Assembly: GCA_945872285.1 (NCBI GenBank)
Contig: CAMBZR010000016.1
Location: 1 to 53,248 of the forward strand
Length of the DNA stretch: 53,248 nt
Direction: 5' to 3'
Source of the DNA: Bordetella parapertussis
GTDB taxonomy: Bacteria; Pseudomonadota; Gammaproteobacteria; Burkholderiales; Burkholderiaceae_B
Below, piece after piece: positions 35,301-44,023 of this stretch (positions are counted from its first letter, which is position 1; each line of letters starts with the position of its first letter). The notes beneath the pieces are model-generated. The model was not told the origin of the DNA. It was given only the letters and a program-made list of their open reading frames with translations, and made no database searches. The translations under genes were made by a program, and so were the position numbers.

Positions 35301-37475
35301 ATGACAAGCGAACGCAAGATCAGGGTCGAGCAAATGGTCAGTCTGCTTGGGCCTAACAGTTGGACATACCGCCCTGTTCTCGAGGCCTGGCTTGATTTTG
35401 CAGCGCTCGAGCCCCTTTCGCCCAAGCAACAAGCCCAGGGCGTCGCACGCTTGTTACGCGCCCTACCCGCACTTTCGCAAGCGCACCTAAACCTGGAAGC
35501 CTCGCACGGCCTACAAGCCCTTCTTGCCGCAGGGCAGTGGTCACCTCGTCTGGTCGAGCACTGCGCACTCACGTTACAGGCGCTGGCTGCCCTGCCGGGT
35601 GGCTTTGGCGACACACAAAAAACCTCGCGACCCACTCTTTATAAGACCGTGCTGCGTGCCTGGCATCCGGTCGTTACCACCTATGCTTTGCAGGCTGCCT
35701 GCGAATGTGTAGTGGCCGCGTTAAACGATACGCATTTTGAAGTCGCTGCAGCAGTTGCCCACTTGCAAGACCTGCGCCACCGGCACTGCCTGGGCCCGAG
35801 CACCGCCTGTATCGTCGATGCTGCCGACGACCGTGATATTCCGGCAATCAGACTTAACGCGGGCAATCTGCTGCAGTTGGGCTACGGTATCAATCAGCGG
35901 CGCATTTGGACAGCCGAAACCGATCGCACGGGTGCAATCGCCGAAACCATTTCACGCGACAAAGACCTGACTAAGTCTTTGCTGCAAGCCTGCGGCGTGC
36001 CCGTGCCTCAAGGCGAGTCGGTTGACTCTGCCTCAGCGGCCTGGCAAGCGGCTCAGGCGCTTGGCCTACCCGTGGTGGTCAAGCCCAGTGATGGTAACCA
36101 TGGGCGCGGCGTCTTTACCAACCTAAGTTTGCAACACGAGGTCGAACAAGCCTACGGCGTCGCGTGCCAAGAAGGCTCAGGCGTCATCGTCGAGCGCTTT
36201 ATCTTTGGCCAAGAACATCGCTTACTGGTAGTGGGCGACAAGCTGATCGCCGCGGCAAGAGGTGACTCGGCCCAAGTCAACGGCGATGGTTTAAGCACAA
36301 TCGAAGTCCTGATTCAGACGCAACTGAATGCCGACCCTCTGCGGGGGCACGAAGAAGATCAACCACTTAATTATGTGCGACTCGATGCCGCTGCACGACT
36401 TGAGCTTGCGCGCCAAGGCTTTGAGCCGCACACTGTGTTAGCGGCTGGTCAACCCGCGGTGATTCAACGTAACGGCAACGTCGCCATCGACTGCACCGAA
36501 CTCGTTCACCCTGAGGTCGCGGCGCTCGCTTGCACCGCGGCGCGCGTAGTGGGTCTGGACATCGCAGGAATCGATTTAGTCGCCCTAGACATTTCTAAAC
36601 CTTTGTCTGCGCAAGGCGGTGCGATTGTTGAAGTCAACGCGGGCCCTGGCTTACTGATGCATCTGAAGCCGGCCATCGGGCAGCCTCGTCAAGTCGGACG
36701 CGCCATCGTCGCGCACAGCTTTGGCCTAGGCGATATGGCCCGTATTCCGGTGATAGGTATTGCGGGCTCGCAGGGCAGTACCATGACCGGAAAACTGTTG
36801 TTCCACCTCTTGACACTGAACGGCTGGCGCTGTGGGTTGGCTGGCAGTGAGGGCTTATTTATTGAGCAGCGGCGCTTGCATCACGGCGATTGTGCAAACT
36901 TTGAAAATGCCCGACGTGTCCTGATGAATCGCGAGGTTCAAGCAGCGATCCTTGAAAACGGCGCGCACCAGTTGCTGACTGAGGGGCTGGCCTACGAACG
37001 CTGCGAAGTGGGGATCGTCACCCAGATCGACTGGACGCAAGATCTGAGCCGCTACGCGCTCGCGAGCCAAGCTGAACACTCACGAGTCTATCGCACCCAG
37101 ATCGACGTCATCCTGCCAAACGGCATGGCAATTCTCAATGCCGACGACGGACGCATCGCCGAACTCGCTCAATATTGCGATGGACAAATCACCTGGCTCA
37201 GTCTGACTGACCACTCAGAGCGACGCCAAGCAGAGCTTGCGCAAGCTCATCGCCTGGTCTGCCTGACGGACGGGCGAATTACCTTGACACAAAACACGCA
37301 GACCCACCTTCTTTGCCCGCTTGAAGCGGTTAGCACGGCACAAAACGGCTTCGATGCCAGCCAGTCTTACAACGTGCTTGCAGCAGCAGCAGCCGCCTGG
37401 GCGCTTGGACTGACGCCAGATTTAATTCAAGCCGGCTTGCTGGGTTTTGCCCCCGCCACTGCAGTGCCTCAATAA
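35301..37475 (+). CDS. cphA': Cyanophycin synthetase-like protein CphA' (truncated, degenerate Mur domain)
   Basis: Paralogue of cyanophycin synthetase, 724 aa. The N-terminal domain and the ATP-grasp domain (VVVKPSDGNHGRGVFTNL near residue 255) resemble the full enzyme. The Mur-ligase-like domain is altered: where CphA has GTNGKTT, this protein has GSQGSTM (residues 489-495), so the P-loop lysine is serine. The protein ends at GLTPDLIQAGLLGF, lacking the whole C-terminal Mur domain of about 130 residues. In CphA the ATP-grasp part adds aspartate and the Mur part adds arginine, so this copy likely cannot add arginine. The start ATG at 35301 lacks a clear ribosome site; ATG 35334 is an alternative. 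cphA follows 15 bases later. Confidence 0.88.
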   Translation: MTSERKIRVEQMVSLLGPNSWTYRPVLEAWLDFAALEPLSPKQQAQGVARLLRALPALSQAHLNLEASHGLQALLAAGQWSPRLVEHCALTLQALAALPGGFGDTQKTSRPTLYKTVLRAWHPVVTTYALQAACECVVAALNDTHFEVAAAVAHLQDLRHRHCLGPSTACIVDAADDRDIPAIRLNAGNLLQLGYGINQRRIWTAETDRTGAIAETISRDKDLTKSLLQACGVPVPQGESVDSASAAWQAAQALGLPVVVKPSDGNHGRGVFTNLSLQHEVEQAYGVACQEGSGVIVERFIFGQEHRLLVVGDKLIAAARGDSAQVNGDGLSTIEVLIQTQLNADPLRGHEEDQPLNYVRLDAAARLELARQGFEPHTVLAAGQPAVIQRNGNVAIDCTELVHPEVAALACTAARVVGLDIAGIDLVALDISKPLSAQGGAIVEVNAGPGLLMHLKPAIGQPRQVGRAIVAHSFGLGDMARIPVIGIAGSQGSTMTGKLLFHLLTLNGWRCGLAGSEGLFIEQRRLHHGDCANFENARRVLMNREVQAAILENGAHQLLTEGLAYERCEVGIVTQIDWTQDLSRYALASQAEHSRVYRTQIDVILPNGMAILNADDGRIAELAQYCDGQITWLSLTDHSERRQAELAQAHRLVCLTDGRITLTQNTQTHLLCPLEAVSTAQNGFDASQSYNVLAAAAAAWALGLTPDLIQAGLLGFAPATAVPQ

Positions 37476-37490
37476 CCACAGGAACTCATC

Positions 37491-40061
37491 ATGGAAGTCT
37501 CTCGTATTCGTGCTCTACGCGGTCCAAACTTCTGGACACGTTTAACGGCGCTCGAGGCCGTCGTAACCTGCACTGAGCGCGAAACCGATCTCGACCAGCT
37601 GCCCAACTTTTTAATCCACTTGCGAGCACTTTTTCCAGACGTCAAACCACTGCGCCCTTTTGGCCACAAAGATCCAATCACGCTCGCGCATGCGCTCGAG
37701 GCGGTTAGTCTTGGATTACAAGCTGCCGCGGGTTGCTCAGTCGCCTTTGGGCAAACAATGTCGACCCCTGAGCAAGGCGTGTATCAAGTGGTGTTTCAGT
37801 ACACCGAAGAGCCCGTTGGCCGGCTTGCCCTTGAACTCGCAGAAGCGCTTTGTCTGGCGGCACTAAACGCCGAATCTTTTGACACCACGCAAGCACTGGC
37901 CCGCCTGCGTGAACTTGATGAAGACGTACGTCTGGGGCCCAGCACAGGCTCGATCGTAAACGCGGCGACCGCGCGTGGGATTCCCCACCGTCGACTCACT
38001 GAAGGCAGCTTGGTTCAGTTTGGCTGGGGTAGCAAACAGCTGCGCATTCAAGCCGCAGAAACCGGCAACACCAGCGCAATCGCCGAGGCAATCGCGCAAG
38101 ATAAAGACTTAACCAAAATGCTGCTTGAGGCAGCCGGCGTGCCGGTGCCGCGTGGCTTCATCGCTGACAACGATACCCAAGGCTGGGAAATCGCCAATAA
38201 AATTGGCTTGCCGGTCGTTGTGAAGCCTCGCGATGGCAATCAGGGCAAGGGTGTCGCGGTCAATATCGAAACCCGCGAGCAATTAAGCGCAGCGTTCAAG
38301 ATCGCCTCAGAGATCAGTCGTGACGTGATCGTCGAGCAATACATTCCAGGTCATGATTTTAGAATGTTAGTCATCGGCAACCAGCTCGTGGCCGCCGCGC
38401 GTCGTGATCCGCCCGCAGTCATCGGCGATGGCAAGCAAACCGTGGCGCAACTCGTCGACGAAGTCAACACAGATCCGCTGCGAGGGGATGGTCACGCCAC
38501 TGCACTGACTAAGATTCGTTTTGACGAAATCGCGCTGGCAACACTGGCCGCGCAAGGATTGACTACGCACTCTGTACCCGAAAAAGGTAAGCGCGTTTTA
38601 TTGCGCAACAATGCAAACTTAAGCACCGGCGGCAGTGCCACCGATGTCACCGACGAGGTACATCCCGAACTGGCCGCGCGTATGGTGACAGCCGCACAAA
38701 TGGTGGGTCTAGACATCGCAGGCGTCGACCTTGTCGCCGAGACGATTTTAAAACCCATGGAGGCTCAGCGCGCAGGTATTGTCGAGATTAATGCGGCACC
38801 AGGTTTGCGGATGCATTTGAGCCCCTCGTTTGGCAAACCACGCCCGGTCGGTGAAGCGATTATTGCCAGCATGTTTTCTCAGGGCGACAACGCACGAATC
38901 CCGGTGATCGCGGTGGCCGGTACCAACGGCAAAACCACCACGGTCAGACTGGCCGCACATCTTTTGAGCGCAAGCGGCAAACGCGTCGGCATGACCAACT
39001 CAGATGGCGTTTATATCGAACAACGCTGTATTGATACGGGCGACTGTAGTGGCCCGCGCAGCGCGCGCAACGTCTTACTGCACCCAGATGTCGACGCGGC
39101 GGTCTTTGAAACAGCGCGAGGGGGTATCTTGCGCGAAGGCCTGGCGTTTGATCGCTGCGATGTCGCGATCGTGACAAATATCGGTATTGGAGATCATCTT
39201 GGTATGAACTTTATCAATACCGTCGAAACCCTTGCCTTAGTTAAACGTGTGATCGTACAAAACGTCGCGCCCCACGGCACAGCAGTGCTCAATGCAGCAG
39301 ATCCACAGGTATCAAAAATGGCTCAGGTCTGCCCTGGGTCGGTCACGTTCTTCGCACTCGAGCGTCAGCACCCAGTCTTAAACACGCATCGCGCGCAAGG
39401 CAAACGCGTGGTGTTTTGGGACGACGCGCATATTGTCTGCAGCGAGGCCGGGCAAGAACAGCGACTGGCCCTGGCCTCGATCCCTCTGACGCGCAACGGC
39501 ACCATTGGTTTTCAGATTGAAAACGCCATGGCCGCGGTCGCTGCTGTCTGGGCGTTAGGACTGGACTGGAGCACGATCAGAGCGGGACTGACAAGCTTTG
39601 TCAATGACGCACAAACCGCTCCGGGTCGCTTTAACGTGTTTGATTACCGCGGTGCCACCGTGATCGCCGACTATGGCCATAACCCAGATGCCATACAAGC
39701 TCTGGTGCAAGCCATCGAAAGCATGCCTGCCACCAAACGCACCGTTGTCATCAGTGGGGCGGGTGACCGGCGCGACGAAGACATCTCGCGACAGACCGAG
39801 ATCTTAGGCGAGATTTTTGACCACGCAATCTTGTATCAAGATCAATGCCAGCGCGGACGCGAAGATGGCGAAGTCTTGGCCTTGCTGCAAAGAGGCTTAA
39901 AAAATGTGTCGCGCACCAAAGAGATCAGCGAGATTCGAGGTGAGTTTCTCGCGATCGACACGGCCTTAGCAAAGTTAAAGCCCGGTGAGCTTTGTTTGAT
40001 TTTAATTGATCAAGTGCAAGAGGCGCTCGACCACATCGCTAAACGCATCGCCGAAGCTTGA
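37491..40061 (+). CDS. cphA: Cyanophycin synthetase
   Basis: Polymerises aspartate and arginine into cyanophycin, a cytoplasmic nitrogen store, without ribosomes and with ATP (856 aa, family length). The three parts are visible: N-terminal domain (MEVSRIRALRGPNFW), ATP-grasp domain (VVVKPRDGNQGKGVAV near residue 243) for aspartate addition, and Mur-ligase-like domain with intact P-loop GTNGKTT (477-483, Lys481) and C-terminal part (VIADYGHNPDAI, ISGAGDRRDEDI) for arginine addition. A ribosome site AGGA lies upstream of the ATG. It is cotranscribed with cphA'. No cyanophycinase gene is in the window. Confidence 0.95.
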   Translation: MEVSRIRALRGPNFWTRLTALEAVVTCTERETDLDQLPNFLIHLRALFPDVKPLRPFGHKDPITLAHALEAVSLGLQAAAGCSVAFGQTMSTPEQGVYQVVFQYTEEPVGRLALELAEALCLAALNAESFDTTQALARLRELDEDVRLGPSTGSIVNAATARGIPHRRLTEGSLVQFGWGSKQLRIQAAETGNTSAIAEAIAQDKDLTKMLLEAAGVPVPRGFIADNDTQGWEIANKIGLPVVVKPRDGNQGKGVAVNIETREQLSAAFKIASEISRDVIVEQYIPGHDFRMLVIGNQLVAAARRDPPAVIGDGKQTVAQLVDEVNTDPLRGDGHATALTKIRFDEIALATLAAQGLTTHSVPEKGKRVLLRNNANLSTGGSATDVTDEVHPELAARMVTAAQMVGLDIAGVDLVAETILKPMEAQRAGIVEINAAPGLRMHLSPSFGKPRPVGEAIIASMFSQGDNARIPVIAVAGTNGKTTTVRLAAHLLSASGKRVGMTNSDGVYIEQRCIDTGDCSGPRSARNVLLHPDVDAAVFETARGGILREGLAFDRCDVAIVTNIGIGDHLGMNFINTVETLALVKRVIVQNVAPHGTAVLNAADPQVSKMAQVCPGSVTFFALERQHPVLNTHRAQGKRVVFWDDAHIVCSEAGQEQRLALASIPLTRNGTIGFQIENAMAAVAAVWALGLDWSTIRAGLTSFVNDAQTAPGRFNVFDYRGATVIADYGHNPDAIQALVQAIESMPATKRTVVISGAGDRRDEDISRQTEILGEIFDHAILYQDQCQRGREDGEVLALLQRGLKNVSRTKEISEIRGEFLAIDTALAKLKPGELCLILIDQVQEALDHIAKRIAEA

Positions 40062-40068
40062 CAAAGCG

Positions 40069-40086
40069 GCGCGACGCGCGTCGCGC
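40069..40086. terminator. Perfect 18-base palindrome between cphA and phaR
   Basis: GCGCGACGCGCGTCGCGC is its own reverse complement and lies between the convergent cphA and phaR genes. Flanks TTGAC (40059-40063) and GTCAA (40090-40094) can extend the stem across small bulges. There is no long T-run, so termination strength is uncertain; position suggests a bidirectional 3' end structure. Confidence 0.45.
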
Positions 40087-40104
40087 TACGTCAAACTGTG
40101 GCCC

Positions 40105-40674
40105 TCAAGACTTTGTTTTCTCGCCGGTACCACCTGCAACAAACGGAAAAGCCGGAAACATCGCGCGCGCCTGCTCTTGCAGTTTGTCTTGCATCTGACC
40201 AAACAAGTCTTTGCTTTGCTCAACATACGCGTTCATCATCGTTTGCATGACAGGAGTTTGGCCGCTCATAAACTGAGTCCAAGCCTCGGGCGACACTTTA
40301 GTGTTTCCAAGCAAACCTTTGGATTGATCCGCGAGACGATCTTGAACTTCCATGAATGTCTGGATATTTTTTTCAAGATACGTCCCCATCATTCCTTGCA
40401 TCGCATGGCCATAAAACCGAATCAGTTGCGCGAGCATCACTGAAGAAAACATCGGCATGCCACCGCCCTCTTCTTCGAGAATGATTTGCAGCAAAATGCT
40501 GCGGGTCAAGTCATCGGTGGATTTTGCATCTACCACCTTAAAAACTTCGTTATTCAGAACAAGTTGCTTAACATCGGCCAACGTGATGTACGTACTCGTT
40601 TGCGTATCGTATAGACGACGATTCGGGTATTTTTTTATCAGACGAATAGAGGTGTCTGTTGCCGCTTCGGTCAT
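40105..40674 (-). CDS. phaR: Polyhydroxyalkanoate synthesis repressor PhaR
   Basis: DNA- and PHB-binding regulator (189 aa) that represses phasin genes until polymer is present. The N-terminal domain (IRLIKKYPNRRLYDTQTSTY) is the PHB/PHA accumulation regulator DNA-binding domain; the centre carries the family segment MFSSVMLAQLIRFYG, and the C-terminal third is helical and rich in Gln and Met. It lies downstream of phaB in the same direction, the common betaproteobacterial order. No phasin gene is in the window. Confidence 0.94.
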   Translation of the reverse strand: MTEAATDTSIRLIKKYPNRRLYDTQTSTYITLADVKQLVLNNEVFKVVDAKSTDDLTRSILLQIILEEEGGGMPMFSSVMLAQLIRFYGHAMQGMMGTYLEKNIQTFMEVQDRLADQSKGLLGNTKVSPEAWTQFMSGQTPVMQTMMNAYVEQSKDLFGQMQDKLQEQARAMFPAFPFVAGGTGEKTKS

Positions 40675-40740
40675 TTATGCCTCCGTATAGTATTGTGATA
40701 ACGAATTTTGGGCCGCTACGCAGCCCACCCCATCAGTGCC

Positions 40741-41478
40741 TTAACCCATATGTAAACCGCCGTTTAGCGAAAAATCAGCGCCAGTTGAAAATCCGGATTC
40801 CTCAGACGCAATCCAGGCAACAATTGAAGCGATCTCTTCGGGGCGGCCTAGGCGTTTAACCGGAATCGTCGCTACGATCTTTTCAAGGACATCAGGGCGA
40901 ATCGCGCGCACCATGTCTGTCCCGATATAGCCGGGCGAGACGGTATTGACCGTCACGCCCTTGCTCGCGACCTCTTGGGCGAGCGACATTGAAAACCCAT
41001 GAATCGCAGCCTTTGCAGTCGCATAGTTTGATTGGCCGAACTGACCTTTTTGCCCGTTGACAGAACTGATGTTGATGATGCGACCAAAGCCGCGATCAAC
41101 CATCGCTTCAATGACCTGTTTGGTCACATTAAATAAACTGTTCAGGTTGGTGTCCATGACGGCGCGCCAGTCGTCGGCTGACATTTTGCGAAACACGCCA
41201 TCGCGCGTGATGCCCGCGTTATTCACCAGAACATCGACTGGGCCATGCTCGGCGACAACGGCTTTAAAGGCCGCTTCGCACGAACTCCAGTCAGACACGT
41301 TGCCGACCGAGGCATAAAATTTATAGCCCAACGCAGCTTGCTCGTCGAGCCACTGCTTGTAATCCCGACTGGGGCCACACCCCGCAACAACCGTCATTCC
41401 CTCTTTGACCAAGCGCTGGCAAATAGCAGTCCCGATCCCACCCATACCGCCGGTCACGTACGCTAGCTTTGTACTCAT
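40741..41478 (-). CDS. phaB: Acetoacetyl-CoA reductase
   Basis: NADPH-dependent SDR enzyme (245 aa) that makes (R)-3-hydroxybutyryl-CoA, the monomer for PHB. The cofactor motif TGGMGGIGTA is at residues 9-18, and the catalytic Ser and Tyr-x-x-x-Lys are intact (NISSVNG, then NYATAKAAIHG). The C-terminus SLNGGLHMG is typical of PhaB. It lies between phaC and phaR; the usual phaA thiolase gene is absent between phaC and phaB. Confidence 0.95.
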   Translation of the reverse strand: MSTKLAYVTGGMGGIGTAICQRLVKEGMTVVAGCGPSRDYKQWLDEQAALGYKFYASVGNVSDWSSCEAAFKAVVAEHGPVDVLVNNAGITRDGVFRKMSADDWRAVMDTNLNSLFNVTKQVIEAMVDRGFGRIINISSVNGQKGQFGQSNYATAKAAIHGFSMSLAQEVASKGVTVNTVSPGYIGTDMVRAIRPDVLEKIVATIPVKRLGRPEEIASIVAWIASEESGFSTGADFSLNGGLHMG

Positions 41479-41519
41479 CCTCGTCTCCTTTTACCGTCTG
41501 GTGACGGCATTGACTTGCG

Positions 41520-43142
41520 CTAGACTGCTCGAACTTTGACATAAGACCCAGGCGCTGCCTCAAGCACTGGATACGCTTTGCTACCAAGCTTCTTTGACGC
41601 CTTCACGCGCTTACCGCTGTGACTGGCGAGCCAGTTGTTCCAGTCGGGCCACCAACTGCCAGAGCATTGGCTGGCTTCAGCAAACCACTGCTCGGCAGTT
41701 TGCGCGTTGACAGGTTGCTCTGCAACCCAATAATGACGTTTGTGCTTGGCCGGCGGGTTAATGACCCCAGCGATATGACCCGAGGCCCCCAGAACAAAAC
41801 GGTTTGGACCTGGGAAAATTGCCGCAGAAGCAAAGGCCGAGTGCCACGGGACGATGTGATCTTCGCGTGAGCCGTATAAGTAGGTGGGCACTTTAACTTT
41901 GCGCAAGTCGAGGGGGACACCACAACAAGTCAGCGCATTGGACTGGCTTAATTTGTTTTCAAGATAAGTATGACGAAAATACCAGGTAAAAAATGGCCCT
42001 GGCAAATTCGTGCTGTCGCTGTTCCAGAACAATAAATCGAACGCCACTGGCGACTCACCCTTTAGATAGTTCGAGACAACGTAGTTCCAGACCAACTCAT
42101 TGGGCCGTAAAAACGAAAAGGTCGTGCCAAGCTCGCGCGCCGACATTAACCCTCCTTGACCGATCTGTTGCTCTCGCAGGCTCGCGTGTTGCTCGTCGAC
42201 AAACACTCCGAGAGGACCGGTCTCTTTGAAATCGACCATTGACGTTAACAGTGTTAACGAAGCGACAGGGTTCTCGCCCTTTGCCGCAGCCACAGCCAGC
42301 CCGGCGGCCAACAGCGTGCCACCCACGCAAAAGCCAAGCGCGTTAATCTGACTTTGACCAGAAATCTCTTGTGTGACCTTCAGCGCAGTCAAAATACCCT
42401 CGTCCAAGTACTCATCCCACGTCGCTTTTTCAAACCCATCGGTATCGTCTGCGAGTGGATTACGCCAAGACATCAAATACACCGTGAAACCCTGGGCAAG
42501 CGCATCTTGCACGAAAGAATTTTCGGGTTGCAGATCGAGAATATAAAATTTATTGATACACGGAGGCACCAAGAGCAGCGGTCGCTGAAACACCGTTGGT
42601 GTGGTCGGCGAATACTGGAGAAGCTGAAAAAACTTATTCTGAAACACAACCGAGCCGACCGAGGTCGCAACGTTTGTGCCCACCACAAACTGACTTTCGT
42701 CGCTTTGCGTGATACGACCTTTTTTGAGGTCGCCCATCAGATTTGCCACGCCTGCAACCAAGGTATCGCCACCCGAGTCAATGAGCGCGGCTTGCGCGTC
42801 AGGATTAGTGGCCAAAAAGTTTGCGGGCGACATCGCATCTACCCACTGCATCACGGAAAAATGTAGCCGTTCTTTAAGTTCGGCTGAGGCATCTGACGCC
42901 TCAACCATTTTTTGCATGGCCTCGGTCGACAGCAAATACAAATGTGCCATCAGCAGGTGGGGGGGGCTCGACGCCCAGGCCGGAGCAGCAAAACGCCTGT
43001 CTTTAAGCGCAGGCAAATGGCCTTGGGTCGCTTCTTGAGACAGTCTCTGCCAAGCTTGCAGGAAGTCTTGCTGAATCGACGCTATCGCTTCTTTCGAGAT
43101 TCCGGGCGGCAGAACTAATCCCTCTGGAAACGTAAAATTCAT
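41520..43142 (-). CDS. phaC: Class I poly(3-hydroxyalkanoate) synthase
   Basis: Polymerises hydroxyacyl-CoA into PHA on granules. From the ATG at 43142 the protein is 540 aa, slightly short for class I enzymes. The lipase-like box ALGFCVGGTLLA contains the catalytic Cys272; the catalytic Asp (YGSREDHIVPW) and His (LGASGHIAGVINPP) follow. The family core VPPCINKFYILDL is present. A TTG two codons upstream (43148) is less likely because AGG is spaced seven bases from the ATG. phaB follows 41 bases downstream. No PhaE subunit gene is near, consistent with class I. Confidence 0.95.
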   Translation of the reverse strand: MNFTFPEGLVLPPGISKEAIASIQQDFLQAWQRLSQEATQGHLPALKDRRFAAPAWASSPPHLLMAHLYLLSTEAMQKMVEASDASAELKERLHFSVMQWVDAMSPANFLATNPDAQAALIDSGGDTLVAGVANLMGDLKKGRITQSDESQFVVGTNVATSVGSVVFQNKFFQLLQYSPTTPTVFQRPLLLVPPCINKFYILDLQPENSFVQDALAQGFTVYLMSWRNPLADDTDGFEKATWDEYLDEGILTALKVTQEISGQSQINALGFCVGGTLLAAGLAVAAAKGENPVASLTLLTSMVDFKETGPLGVFVDEQHASLREQQIGQGGLMSARELGTTFSFLRPNELVWNYVVSNYLKGESPVAFDLLFWNSDSTNLPGPFFTWYFRHTYLENKLSQSNALTCCGVPLDLRKVKVPTYLYGSREDHIVPWHSAFASAAIFPGPNRFVLGASGHIAGVINPPAKHKRHYWVAEQPVNAQTAEQWFAEASQCSGSWWPDWNNWLASHSGKRVKASKKLGSKAYPVLEAAPGSYVKVRAV

Positions 43143-43225
43143 ATGCAAACCTATTTGTGCTCACAGCTATCGCATCGTGCGCTGCAATATCGCACTTGTC
43201 AACCCCTGCAACATAAGCGCTGGGA

Positions 43226-44011
43226 TCAGCTTGGCGCAAGCCACGCTAGGGTCGCCATGCGTCCGGTGACGCGGTCGCGGCGGTACGAAAAAAACCGTCG
43301 CTCTGGATCGTTTACCGTGCATAAACCACTGTTTTCAACCGTGGCGACACCCATTTTTTGTAAACGCCAGCACGCGAGGCCTGCCAGATCGGCGCGCCAC
43401 TTACCAACCACCAACGGGTCGGGTAAAAAAAGCCCAGGCTGTTCGGCGCCCTGCCCCTCAAACGCCTGCCGAACCTCTTGGCCCACCTGAAAGGCCTGCG
43501 CACCAATCCCTGGCCCCACCCAGGCACGCCAGTCTGAGACACGCGGCACTTTGGCCTGCATCTTGAGCAAAGTCGCCTCGAGCACGCCCGCTGCCAAACC
43601 TTTCCAGCCGGCGTGCGCGACCCCAAGCACTGAGCCCGCTTGGTCTGCCAGCACCACAGACAGGCAATCGGCGGTTAACACGGCCAGAACACGCCTCGGT
43701 TGTGCGGTGACGCAAGCATCGGCGGACGGGGGCTGCTGGCCTGGGGCAAAGAGAGCGGGTTCGTCGGCATCGACCACCCGAGCGCCATGCACTTGCGCAA
43801 GCCAGGCGGGCTCGCCCGGCAGTCGTTGGCGCAAGCGCTGACGGTTTTCGAGCACCGTCGCGGGGTCATCTTGAGCGCCCAGGCCCAAATTAAACGTATC
43901 GTAAGGCGGTTGACCGACGCCGCCATGGCGGGTCGTACAAAATAATTTCACGCCCTGCCACGTTTGCGTTGGCTCCAGAAACGTGAGGTTAGGTTGTGTC
44001 GTTTGTGGCAT
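43226..44011 (-). CDS. pgeF: Peptidoglycan editing factor PgeF (YfiH/DUF152 family)
   Basis: Cytoplasmic protein (261 aa) of the multicopper-oxidase-named YfiH family. A member in E. coli removes wrongly incorporated serine from peptidoglycan precursors. The metal-binding region is present: QVHGARVVDAD, LTADCLSVVLAD with the conserved cysteine, GVAHAGWKGLAAGVL with the histidine, and VGPGIGAQAFQVG. It starts 12 bases after rluD, the usual bacterial rluD-pgeF order, so both are probably cotranscribed. Confidence 0.93.
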   Translation of the reverse strand: MPQTTQPNLTFLEPTQTWQGVKLFCTTRHGGVGQPPYDTFNLGLGAQDDPATVLENRQRLRQRLPGEPAWLAQVHGARVVDADEPALFAPGQQPPSADACVTAQPRRVLAVLTADCLSVVLADQAGSVLGVAHAGWKGLAAGVLEATLLKMQAKVPRVSDWRAWVGPGIGAQAFQVGQEVRQAFEGQGAEQPGLFLPDPLVVGKWRADLAGLACWRLQKMGVATVENSGLCTVNDPERRFFSYRRDRVTGRMATLAWLAPS

Positions 44012-44023
44012 GTTCAGAGCCCT

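Noticed and set aside
42354..42866. 170-residue plus-strand frame opposite phaC
   Set aside because: Lies wholly antisense to phaC and has no recognisable motif.
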